Shown here in pieces: positions 9,541 to 18,255 of a DNA stretch of 26,170 nucleotides. The stretch lies in contig MCFL01000325.1 in NCBI GenBank assembly GCA_002102555.1, positions 1 to 26,170 on the forward strand, in the 5' to 3' direction. A model generated the notes under the pieces. That model saw nothing but the letters and a program-made list of their open reading frames with translations. It ran no database searches and was not told where the DNA came from. Made by a program: the position numbers and the translations under genes. The DNA is from Catenaria anguillulae PL171 (lineage: Eukaryota > Blastocladiomycota > Blastocladiomycetes > Blastocladiales > Catenariaceae). The stretch's first letter is position 1. Each line of letters starts with the position of its first letter.

Positions 9541-10049
9541 GGCCGAAAATCGTCCGTTTGACTTGATTTTTTGACAGGGTAGGTAAGTTGGGGCGCTGAT
9601 TCGATTGCGCAGGGTTTCGTAGCGATATTGTCACTATTGCCAAAAAACAGTTTAAGCAGGGGTTATAGCTATTGGGTAATGTATTGTAGTTACTTAACAC
9701 AAGCATGGAGGAACCTGCTAACGCCATGAGGCCAGGCCCGCACACACACAAACCAGGTCCAACAATCCTCAAACACAAGCCCGAGTTGAACACATACACA
9801 CGAAATGGCAGTTGGACTAACTTGACTTGATGGGGTTGGCACCAGTCCAATACATGGACCACCTTCACCTTGGTACAAGCGGATCCGGCGGCTTGGGTTC
9901 GATTCTTGGACAACTCGATTGGGCGGGATCCACCCCGGACGGCTTGGACCCAATCGACCGATGGGTGGCTTGAGCAGGCAAACCAAACCGAAATCCTTAG
10001 CTCAAACTGTGGCCGAGGACTATGCACGAAACAGCATGCATACCTAAAG
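9541..10049. other. LINE 5' UTR or spacer between ORF1 and the tRNA-like sequence
   Basis: No coding region is supported. On the minus strand this separates the tRNA-like sequence from ORF1, so much of it may be LINE 5' UTR. It includes a short inverted repeat (cgattggg / cccaatcg near 9917-9958) and a B-box-like ggttcgattct on the plus strand near 9896, whose nearest A-box-like motif is too close for a tRNA gene. Confidence 0.45.
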
Positions 10050-10120
10050 TGCCGCCCGCGGGGTTCGAACCCAAACCTTCGCAGTGGACACCGGCGCCTC
10101 GACCACTGGGCCACGACAGC
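10050..10120 (-). tRNA. tRNA-like sequence (tRNA pseudogene or SINE head)
   Basis: Read on the minus strand, the acceptor strand GCTGTCG pairs with GGGCGGC at six of seven positions, two of them G-T wobbles, leaving an A discriminator. The A box TGGCCCAGTGG fits TRGYNNARNNG exactly, with a GCC/GGC D stem. The B box GGTTCGAACCC lies in a T arm with four of five pairs. The 21-nt anticodon region does not form a stem, and the whole is only 71 nt, so it is probably not a working tRNA; no anticodon can be assigned. It begins 3 nt after the second LINE-tail copy. Confidence 0.55.
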
Positions 10121-10122
10121 CC

Positions 10123-10211
10123 TCAAGCCGGCTTGGCTATTGGTATTGTATTGAAATTGAAGAATTCTGACCACGTGCGAGAAAAAATTACAACAACAAA
10201 TCAGGACCAAA
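10123..10211 (-). repeat. LINE 3' tail, copy 2 (solo tail)
   Basis: This 89-nt segment is about 93% identical to 1367-1457 and in the same orientation, about 8.7 kb away. No ORF2-like sequence precedes it, so if the family assignment is right it is a severely 5'-truncated LINE copy. It starts 3 nt after the stop codon of the orphan exon at 10215 and ends 3 nt before the tRNA-like sequence. A SINE sharing the LINE tail is an alternative. Confidence 0.75.
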
Positions 10212-10214
10212 TTG

Positions 10215-10427
10215 TTAAAGGACTAGTTCGCCCACACTGATGTGCAGGCTCTCGCCCTTGAGGGGGTCTGTCCTGAAAAGCTCAGCTGCGAAGCTATCCA
10301 TCAAGCGCATGCGCAAGATCGTGAGCGCCAGTGTGGTGCCGATGCGTAGAGGTGGTGGGAAATTTTTTGGTGCGTTGGCTGCGTTAGGGCGGTTTTGAAG
10401 ACATGTGCTCTGTGCCAGTGTGGATTG
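10215..10427 (-). CDS. Orphan C-terminal exon of an unrecognised protein
   Basis: An open minus-strand frame ends in TAA at 10215-10217 and closes upstream at a stop at 10428. Its last part looks genuinely coding: IGTTLALTILRMRLMDSFAA, then ELFRTDPLKGE and SLHISVGELVL. A likely 3' splice site is the cag preceded by ctaac near 10380, which would leave about 55 residues in the exon; a partner exon upstream was not found. I do not recognise the family. It may be the last exon of a spliced or broken gene; the LINE-tail repeat starts 3 nt after its stop. Confidence 0.4.
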   Translation of the reverse strand, partial: QSTLAQSTCLQNRPNAANAPKNFPPPLRIGTTLALTILRMRLMDSFAAELFRTDPLKGESLHISVGELVL

Positions 10428-12899
10428 TTATCACATGGTGGTCCATGTTTCTGTTGCAAAGGTTGTTGTTGCCATGTTGAGTGATGGTCGTGTCATCGCC
10501 CAAATATCAGCGCAATTGCAAGAGCGCATCATCAAACAATAGTAGCAGAGCAAATGTCAACAGTATGACCCAAGCTACGTCAATTTGCTTTCAAGACCTG
10601 AGATCATGATGGCGCCGCAGTCAGTGCAGTGGGAATGTTGGTAAACTGTGGGGATATCCCTGCTTTTGGAATGTTGAGTGCAAGGGAAAGGTTTGGGCGG
10701 GCTGGAAAAAGAGCGGGCGTATGTACATTCCCAGTGTAATTCACATATTGGTCGGTGTGTTTTCTGTTCCAAAGATCGATGAGAATCGTCGCCCTACAGC
10801 ATCGGATTATGAAAGAAATGGCACCCAGTCTGACCAAGTTCAGTTTGTTTGACATGGCACCTCAAGAGATGCGACCAATGGAGTGTCAACGATGTTCGTA
10901 AGATGATATTGGGTGCGACTGCAGACATGCACACTTTCACCATATCAAGCGTTGACTGACTCGTCACCCAAGCTCAGCAGCAAAAGGGGATCATAAAATA
11001 GCAGTGGAGCAATGGCAGTGGTACATATGACCGAGGCTCAGCTTGCTCCAACATGCAGTCTCGTGAGTCGGAGCAGACAAGGAAAACGAGCAACAAGATT
11101 GGTGCACGCATCAAGCAAGGAATTATGCAAGTTGGATTGGATGAGAAGGAATAGAGCGGCGCAAGGGCCTGTTGAAAGCATGCTGAGTTATGAACCAACA
11201 AGTCCGAAAGGTAGTTGTCAATGGGAAAGAACTGAAACACACGTCGTAGAGAGTGTTGCTGCTGAGTCCATACTGAGCATGACGGGAAATCCATCATTAC
11301 GTTGGGGGAGAAATGGCCACGAGCGGGAAATCTTGGTGTAGATGGGCGGTGAGGGCGGCGAAACACATGATGGCGACAGACAGAGTTGTGCTATGGGTGG
11401 TTGCTGCTGGTGGTGTGCGTGAAGGGCTGTTCTGTTGGTCAATGTACAAACGGGATGTGATGGTAGTCCTTGCCCGTTGGTCACGCCTTGTAGATTGCTC
11501 GAGAGTGCGAGGCCAAGCCGAGGTCAAATGGAGGTGGCGGGCGAGGCGACAGTAGCGGCGTCACATGAGCGTTGGCAAGTTGAATTCGGTATGGAAGGTG
11601 GGCAGTGGGCGGTAAGCGGTAAGCGGTGGGTTGGATTCGCTTGAACTGTTGTGGGTTCGGCGAGGAGGAGGCTCGGGCGGCGGGCGGCGAGTCAGAGCAC
11701 ACAGTCATCTTGAGATGATTGAGAATGGGGACCAGTTGGGACCAATGTGTGCTGGAAGTGAAGCAACCTATTGGCATGGGTCTAGAAGAGGAGTGTGAAA
11801 GAATCAATGGCGTCAGGCAGGAATAGGAGTGTGTCGGATAAAAAGCTGCAGAACGGCACGCAGAGAGTGAGCGAAATGGATGGGACGCCAATGGCAGAAA
11901 ACAAGGTGTTGTTGAGGAAATGGCACATGCTCAAGTGCAGTCAACACCTGAGTGCGTTGTTGCTGAGGAGATTCTTTGCATGAATGGCTGTTCGTGCGTG
12001 CAGTCCATGAAAGACAGGTGCTGCATCTCTTTTGATCAATGGAATGGAGCCAAGTTGTGGAGATCTTGAAAGACATGGCGGCGGCAACAGGCTCAGCTAT
12101 GTTAGGGATAGCTGCTGTGGGGGAGGTGCGCTGCAACATGACTGCCAGTGCGAGCAGAGGAGACGAATCGAGTCGTTGTGACAGCAGGCAAGGAGCGCAG
12201 CAAGATATGGGCAACACAAAGCTTCCATGGTGCCCGATGCAACCTTGGCGGCAGTGCAGTGACTGCAGTCTCCCGGACGATGTGTGGTTGGCAGGATGCT
12301 GGTAGCGGCGGAAAACGCACGTTGGCGAGTGAAAGATCCATAAATGTTTGGTATAGAGGTTGGGCAACGGTCGGCCACTCAGAGCCGGTGATTGCGTTTC
12401 GCAAGAGAGATGCTGCCGTTCGGGCTTTGGCGTGGGTGACTTGGCGTTGGCAGTGGAGCATTGCGTATTCGCTGTGGCGTGGGGCAGGCAGATGATGGCG
12501 GTGCAAAACAAGAAGCATGTTGGAAAGCGTACGGGGTCCATCAATGCCAGCCTCAAGACGGACGTTAGGCGATGGGTGATGTATTCGCTGAGCGATGAGC
12601 GCATGGTGAATCAACGGTGTGTGGCGTGGGCGGCTGCAGTGAGGCACATTTTGGTCGGAGCCAAGGGACGACAGCTGAGTGGAATGGAGGGCCACCCGAC
12701 CCGACGATGTCGTGAATTGAGGTGGACTTGGTGGGCTGCTGTGATGGCTGCTGATTTCGCTGGGCAAAACTGGACAAAACCGGCATTGCGTATGTGTGTG
12801 CATTCTTCGAGCAAGGAGTAACTACCCGCCCGCCGGCTTTGTGCGAGGTGACAAATGCAAAATACGATCGATAGTGTCGGTTCTGGCACAGCCGCAACA
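10428..12899. other. Long region without supported genes
   Basis: Open frames exist on both strands, the longest a 263-codon minus-strand frame at 11813-12604, but none shows a recognisable domain, splice-linked structure or convincing residue composition. The minus strand here is rich in Cys, His, Ser and Pro codons, as unconstrained sequence often is. A short direct repeat (ggtaagc-type, near 11611-11629) is the only local structure I noted. It could hold upstream exons of the orphan exon, an untranslated RNA or decayed sequence. Confidence 0.4.
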
Positions 12900-12995
12900 A
12901 GACAACCGGGAAGGGACACGGTTGTCTATGTACACGGGTCGTTGGCACAGTGGCCACGGAATACGTCCATGAATGTATCGACGGTTATCGACGGT
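12900..12995. repeat. 9-bp stem hairpin and tandem 10-mer
   Basis: agacaaccg (12900-12908) and cggttgtct (12919-12927) form a perfect 9-bp inverted repeat with a 10-nt loop. Just downstream tatcgacggt occurs twice head to tail (12976-12995). No gene is attached and no function can be assigned. Confidence 0.5.
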
Positions 12996-13095
12996 AAATA
13001 AGAGCATTGCAGTCGATGCTGTTTGTATTTTTTTTACACTCTGTTTTTTGGTGTTTGTGGTTGATTATGGTTTACGTGGAGGTTGAAGTTAAAAA

Positions 13096-13173
13096 CGCGT
13101 TGACCAGAGTTCGAACTCGCGCCCTCTTGAGCGCGGTTTCCCTGCGCTCAAGGCCCCGACGGAAAAACGTCGG
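13096..13173 (-). other. tRNA-like / structured RNA relic with two perfect hairpins
   Basis: On the minus strand two perfect hairpins follow each other: a 6-bp stem (13156-13161 with 13168-13173) and a 9-bp stem (13126-13134 with 13144-13152). After them comes GAGTTCGAACTC (13107-13118), which resembles a tRNA B box, and then a T5 run near 13091-13095 that could stop RNA polymerase III. There is no good acceptor stem or A box, so this is not a standard tRNA. It may be a diverged tRNA, a SINE head or another Pol III-type RNA. Confidence 0.35.
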
Positions 13174-13721
13174 AGACAAAACGGCGCCGGGACTAAGGGG
13201 ACAGACCCCCTCACAGAAACATGCGTTCAGCCCGACAGGCGATGGCCACGGTGTGGCCTCGGTTTGGAAGATGAAGCAACCCGCCGAAGGCTAAGTGCGT
13301 ACATCGGTACTGGTGCAAATCCAGCCTCAACTCCAAAACTGGCGCACCACCAATGTACTGAGAGCCAAGTCGGGACGATGATGCAGTGAGGGACAGCAGT
13401 CGAGATGTGATTTAGTTGGCAAGGCGGATAGGGCGCAGGACAGTCTAGTGCAAGTGGGTCCAAGGTATGAAGGCGCGGCCCGCAAAAAGCAAAAAGCGTG
13501 GACAGTCGACCTTGTTGCTTGGATGCCGCGTTCACAACCCCACGGCGGCACAACGACCAAATGGCACATCTATCCGCCCATTTGTGCAGTATGTCAAGAA
13601 AATGATGATACATACTTTTATCTGCTTGCAACTCAGTACGAACAAAAGTCAAGTCATGGCCGGATCCGGCCTGGGAACAAACTGAAGCGGAAACCCAAAT
13701 GGGTGCAGTACAACAACCGTT
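13174..13721. other. Intergenic
   Basis: No gene is supported. Open frames on both strands lack domains. This is the 3' flank of the disrupted secreted-protein gene that follows. Confidence 0.5.
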
Positions 13722-14643
13722 CTACAAGGCCAAGGCCGAACCAGCCAACGCAACCACCGCCGCCAACACGGTACCCACAGCGCCTGCAGCCGCCCCGCTT
13801 CCTTTGTCTTGCCACCGGCCTGTGCGGCCTTGCCGGCACAAATGGCCTCCCTGTCGGCCTTGGTTGTCGCTTAAACGCCAATCCCTTGACAGGCACCTCG
13901 TTCAAACCCAGACCCGGCACCGCCTGCGCCTGCGGCCTTGATTTGCTCCATGATCCTGTCGGTGGCGGCAATCAGGTCCGTCGTGCACTTTGAGCACAGC
14001 ACGTCCTTTGGGATCTTGTCGAGCGGGACGGCCGAATCTTGATCTTGAGTCCAGCGGCAGTCATGCCCTGGGCCACTTGCAGCAGGCAGTAGTTGCCCTG
14101 GTCTTGCAGGCAGATGGTCTTGTGGCCCTCGGCAATCATGTTGGCAAATGAGGGAGCAAGAGCGACGCCGGGGCACTTGGCCTTGAGCGTATCGGCAGTG
14201 AGTCCAGACATGCTCGAGACGCACTGGGGGTGCAATGCTTGGTCGACCAGGCCGTCTTGGCGTCGGAGCTCAACAGCGTGTCGGGCTTATCAAAGGCCGG
14301 GTAGCACTTTGAACCTTCACCGGAAAGGCCGAGGCTGTTTGGGATCAGTGGGGAATGAAAGTTAAAACACGGTGAGACAATGCGGAACCATTGGCATTGA
14401 TTGAAGGGACATATGCGAGCGCATGAAAACATACGTTTCAAAGCACTTGAGGAGCGCCATCAGCTCTGCGGGCGGGCCCGAGGACCCAGTCGTCGAGTTT
14501 CCGAATCCAGCACTCGGGGTCGGGGAGGCAGCCGCCGTGGGGCGAGCGGCGGCGGTTCCCGTGGCGGACAGGGTCGGGGCATTTTGAGCCGAGCCGGCAA
14601 CGGCCAGGGCAGCAACGGCAAAAATGGTCGAGGTGAGCTTCAT
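13722..14643 (-). pseudogene. Disrupted secreted, GPI-anchored-type cysteine-rich protein (tandem paralogue A)
   Basis: The ATG at 14643 starts a signal peptide (MKLTSTIFAVAALAVAGSAQ) followed by a Thr/Ala/Pro-rich stretch. Exon 1 ends at GTATGT near 14430; a 3' site (aaacag) near 14333 with branch ttttaac gives matching phase. Exon 2 parallels the neighbour at 15176-16092: SKCYPAFDKPDTLL, then KTICLQDQGNYCLLQVAQG, VLCSKCTTDLIAATDRI, ADREAICAGKAA, and a hydrophobic GPI-type tail (AGAVGTVLAAVVALAGSALAL) ending in TAG at 13722. These pieces lie in different frames, with single-base breaks near 14240 (C5 run), near 14030 and before the tail, plus an in-frame TAA near 13873. Several independent breaks suggest a pseudogene; assembly error remains possible. 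The family's function is unknown to me; such proteins sit at the cell surface or wall. Confidence 0.7.
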
Positions 14644-15175
14644 GGTGGGTTGGTCTATGGGACAGAAGACTCTGAGACTCGTTCTACACAGAGTGCGCTG
14701 GAGAGAGGGAAGGACAGCAGCCACTGCGGCGGCGCTGGCGAAGGCAAGGAAGAAAAAAAAAAAATCTGGGTCCAACTCCAACACGACACAAGGCGGTGGC
14801 TGAAGGCGCCGCCGATCTCATGCCTCGTCTGGTATGATACACTCGTCACGATGGGCGACTCGTCATGATGGGCGGTCCGATATGCTGCGAGCCGGGCAAG
14901 GTGAAACGGGCCTAGGGGAAACCATGAGCCTGGTCGTATTTGCAGCAAGACTGGGCGGTTGGAACTTCCGAGGATGAGACCGCCGTGAGACATCACATCT
15001 GACGTACACGAGCAGTTCCCACGAGCAAAAGAAGGCGCAACCCGGCATCTATTCTACGAAATGTCACAACAGAAAACAGACAAAATATCAGCGGTACGCT
15101 CGGGGATTACAAAGTAAATCAACATTAGCCTTCTCATGGCTCAAAATCTGGCCAGAATGCCCAATCGAAGATGCA
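14644..15175. other. Intergenic between the two secreted-protein paralogues
   Basis: No gene seen. The left part is the presumptive promoter of paralogue A (an A10 run at 14753-14762 lies here) and the right part the 3' flank of paralogue B. Confidence 0.5.
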
Positions 15176-16092
15176 TCACAACGCCATAGCCATGACGGCA
15201 GCACCAAGTGCCATGGCTGCTCCAGTAACCACAGCAACCGGCCCATTGACCCCGGCAGCGCTCTTTCCTGGCGCGGCCGTCGAGCCAGCCGCCTTGCAAA
15301 TCGACTCGCGCTCGGCCTTTTCCTGTGCACTCAGTCCGAGCGAAATGGACGCGGGATTGGCACCTGGAGCCGCCGCGCCGTTGTTGCCACCTGACATGGA
15401 CGTGGTCATGTTGGCCAGCGTCTTCATTTGCTCAACAAACTTGTCCGAGGCCGCAATGTAATCGGTCATGCACTTGGAGCACAGCGCGGGCTTTGGCGCT
15501 TTGGCGAGCGGCAGGTTCGTGTCGGTGAGCTTGATCCCTGCAGCCTTGAACGCAGAGTTGAGCTGGATCATGCAGAAATCGTCCTTGTCCTTGAGGCATA
15601 CGGTTTGGTGCACATCGCCAATGGGGAAGATGAGCTTGCCGCCTGAACAGGTCTTTGCCCACGATTGCTCGGTGATGGCGTTCATGGCCGTGACGCAGTC
15701 GGCAGTGCAATACTGGGTCGAGAACTTGGACTTGAGTTCGGATTCGGTCGCAGTGGCCAGGTCGGCTTCGAGGTTGGGTGGGAAACACTTGGAAAAGTCG
15801 GGCACGCTGGACACGCGAGTTAAATGTAGTGCGAAACGTGAGACAGCCGGCACCCTTGAGTATGAAAGTGAATGGTAAATGGCAGATCACGCACGAGGCA
15901 AGGCACATGATGCCCTTGAGAATTCTTCAGGAACATCCGGAGTCGCTCCGGTGGTACCATTGGCCGGGGGGATGGCGAGCCTAAAGTCGGGTTGGTTGGT
16001 GCGGCACTGTTGCCGGAAGCTGGAGCCTGCGGAGCCGCCAAGGCGAGAACCGAGAGCAGAAGAGAGATAAGGCAAATAGAAATGGACTTCAT
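15176..16092 (-). CDS. Secreted, probably GPI-anchored cysteine-rich protein (paralogue B)
   Basis: The ATG at 16092 begins a signal peptide (MKSISICLISLLLSVLALAA). The main exon ends in TGA at 15176 and holds a spaced-cysteine domain: KCFPPNLEADL, YCTADCVTAMNAI, HQTVCLKDKDDFCMIQL, ALCSKCMTDYIAASDKFVEQ. A Gly/Ala/Asn-rich linker, ERESICKAAGS and a hydrophobic tail (VVTGAAMALGAAVMAMAL) fit GPI-anchor attachment. An intron separates the exons; its 3' site is probably gtgtccag near 15811 with branch ttaac. The 5' site is uncertain: alignment to paralogue A suggests the stretch after the signal peptide continues as PANGTTGATPDVPEEF in another frame, implying one base gained or lost in the C6 run at 15966-15971. 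I do not recognise a named family; the tandem paralogue shows local duplication. Confidence 0.8.
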
Positions 16093-16722
16093 GGTGAGGA
16101 ATGCAACACGATTGATTTGATTGAGGTGGTCAGAAGGTGGGGTAAGCGACAAATTCAAGGCAGTGCATCAAGGATACGTTTGCCGGGTGTGGCCTTCCTT
16201 TGTACTCTCCTCTCGTTGCCTTGGACATAGACTCCAAAGAAGGCCATTTTGCAACCCGCTCCCGACACAGCGCTCGACCGACTCGGGCCGAGTCTTTCCC
16301 GCAACTCTAATTGCGATGGAGTTAAATATGAATTGCACATTGGAATGTGCATGGATCATGCAAGATTCCTGAGTCGGTCTCTTTTGGGGTTTCTCTTCCG
16401 CGAACGGTTCGTCCGTCATCATCAAGTTCGGAGCGGGCTGGTCCGAATGTCGCTCGGCCTGGTGGCCCCGACGGGTGGAAAGCAAAAAGGAATGCATTTG
16501 CACCCACAACAAGTCGATCGCGACGGATCATTGCAAAACGAAATGACAATATGATACAGGTGAAACGGGGCACAAAAAGCGAGCTAGGTTTGTGGCAAGA
16601 AGGAGAGAGACTCTAGCGTGAAGTCGCGACACTCAGATACACACTCCCGTTCAAACTTGGGTGCGAGGGAAAACTCGAAAGACTTGGAATTCGGCGGCGA
16701 CAACCAACGGACGGGAGCCGAC
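16093..16722. other. Intergenic: promoter of paralogue B and 3' flank of the stress protein
   Basis: Short open frames on both strands have no domain support. The segment must include the promoter of the secreted-protein gene and the 3' UTR of the universal stress protein gene, but I see no distinct regulatory motif. Confidence 0.5.
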
Positions 16723-17517
16723 TTAGTGCTGCTCGGCAGCAGCAACCGAGGGACGACGGCCGTGGTTGTCACGGAACTTCTTCTCGATCGACTTGTCCTT
16801 GAGCGAGAGCCAGTCAAGGATGGAGCCAAACGACTCGGTGCGCTCAAGGGGCAACACGTCCGAGCTCTTGGCGGCCTTGGGGCGCTTGACAACAACGACT
16901 GGGACCTGGGCCTCTTGGGTGATGAAGAGCGAGGCAGACCCGAGCACGGCACGGTGCACGGCGTTGAGACCACGGGCACCCATGACGATGCAATCGGCGC
17001 GGGTCTTGTCGGCAACCTCAAGGATCACGTCACGAGCATCGCCCTCGAGAATAAAGCTTTGGCAGGAAATGTCGCGCTTGCGGAACAGGGAAGCGAGCGT
17101 CTCGTGGACGGCTTGGATGGCTTCGTAGCGCTACACAACAGAAGGGAAAAGGTCTTTGTGAGCAATTTGCTGGTTTCCAATGGAGATATGGACAATAAAG
17201 GAAAACGACAGAAGCAGACTCACCTTTTGGATTTCGGTACGGATCTCGTCTTCGCCCTTGTTGAAGTTGAAGCGGATCAAGGGCTGCGACTGCTCGACAG
17301 CGGTGACGAGAACGACGTGGTCGTTGCCGTCCTGAATGAGGCCATCAAAAGCCCATTGAAGAGCATAGTCGCCCGAGGAAGACGAATCGTAGGCGATGAG
17401 GACCTTGCGGCGCTCGGAGAGCTCCTTGCCCTTGATGGGGTGCGCGACCTGGGTCCAGTCGTTGATGTCGGAGGCAGACTGGAAGCGGAGAATGTGCTTT
17501 TGCTTGCCGTCGGTCAT
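16723..17517 (-). CDS. Universal stress protein (UspA-domain), two exons
   Basis: Exon 1 (17517-17224) starts MTDGKQKHILRF and exon 2 (17130-16723) ends in TAA. The 93-nt intron has GTGAGT and TAG ends and phase 0, giving 233 residues. The USP fold begins at RRKVLIAYDSSSSGDYALQW, where the Asp binds nucleotide in family members. It ends with the nucleotide-loop motif GARGLNAVHRAVLGSAS (G-x2-G-x9-G-S/A pattern) and VPVVVVKRP, the last strand, so an ATP-binding type is likely. A charged C-terminal tail follows (KDKSIEKKFRDNHGRR). Roles in fungi are stress-related and poorly defined. An in-frame ATG at 17583 would add 22 residues, but MTDGK is the better start because the extension looks like untranslated leader. 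The frame is clean, unlike several neighbours. A heat-shock-like element lies about 430 bp upstream. Confidence 0.94.
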
Positions 17518-18255
17518 GGTGAAAAAAGAGTATAGGTGATGGATGAATGTGGTGTGGATGGAAAAGTTGGCGTCAAGAGACACGAAGGGTTGAAGAAGGC
17601 TTTTGTAGCTTTGGATGCATGGATGAGGACTCGACCAAGGGATGGAGGTGTGGGCAGGGACGGCTGGGCTTTTATACGCTCAACAAGCTCGTAGGACTGC
17701 GGGCCGAGCGCTCCTCTCAAGCACTACAAAGTGGCGAACCTTATGGCAGCAGGATGACGGGCCATGCGGCCCACGCCATGAAGGTGATGAACTTGCGCCC
17801 ACCCGTTCCTGCGGATCTCACGGCGAGACGCTTTTCGTGCGGGTTTGCCCAACCTTGTCTCGCGGTGGTGTGCCACGTGGACAACAGCCAGGGCTTGGGC
17901 TGCAAACGTCATGATGGATTGGTCAAACATCACATGACGGAACGGTTCCGGAACGCTCTAGAAGAGCCGCTTTGGGCAACCGCGCCGGTTTGCTCCGCCA
18001 ATGGCCGATGGGGTGATGAGGCTTGCCAGGCGTCGTTGAGTCACCATGACGGAACTCATGGAGCTCGGTCTCACCATGATCAATGAATGAGTGTGTCTAG
18101 AAGATGTATCAGCTTGACTCACCAGCATAGTAACACGGTACGGCGCATTTCATTTCAATTTACATTGCTTGACGGAATCGGTCAATGGTGACACATACTT
18201 ACATTCCAATCCACTCCACCCACTCGGTCAACGAGTGACACAACCTCTACCCACC
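17518..18255. other. Intergenic between the stress protein promoter and RFT1 3' end
   Basis: A 180-codon plus-strand frame at 17547-18086 has no domain and runs through the presumptive promoter, so I do not call it. Apart from the heat-shock-like site I see nothing specific. Confidence 0.5.
17940..17963. promoter_or_regulatory. Candidate heat shock element
   Basis: GAA-cgg-TTC-cg-GAA-cgc-TCT-a-GAA holds a perfect TTCnnGAA core (17946-17953), flanked by further GAA units at less regular spacing. HSF1 sites are alternating nGAAn units. It sits about 425 bp upstream of the universal stress protein start, so control by heat shock factor is plausible but unproven. Confidence 0.35.

Noticed and set aside
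9874-9910. A-box-like tggtacaagcg and B-box-like ggttcgattct on the plus strand
   Set aside because: Only about 10 nt separate them, too close for a tRNA or SINE promoter, and no acceptor stem forms.
1367-10211. The paired direct repeats as terminal repeats of an LTR-type element
   Set aside because: The internal ORFs are of LINE type (APE endonuclease, non-LTR RT), with no integrase or protease and no primer-binding site; 90-nt tails fit LINE ends or a solo tail better.
11813-12604. A 263-codon minus-strand open frame
   Set aside because: No domain, no signal or membrane logic, composition like unconstrained sequence, and overlapping long frames on the other strand.
10258-13213. A 15-base match (tgagggggtctgtcc) between 10258-10273 (+) and 13199-13213 (-)
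   Set aside because: It falls in the orphan exon on one side, the flanks do not align, and a 15-base match in 26 kb of GC-rich DNA is expected by chance.
17547-18086. A 180-codon plus-strand open frame
   Set aside because: It runs antisense through the stress protein's leader and promoter and has no recognisable feature.
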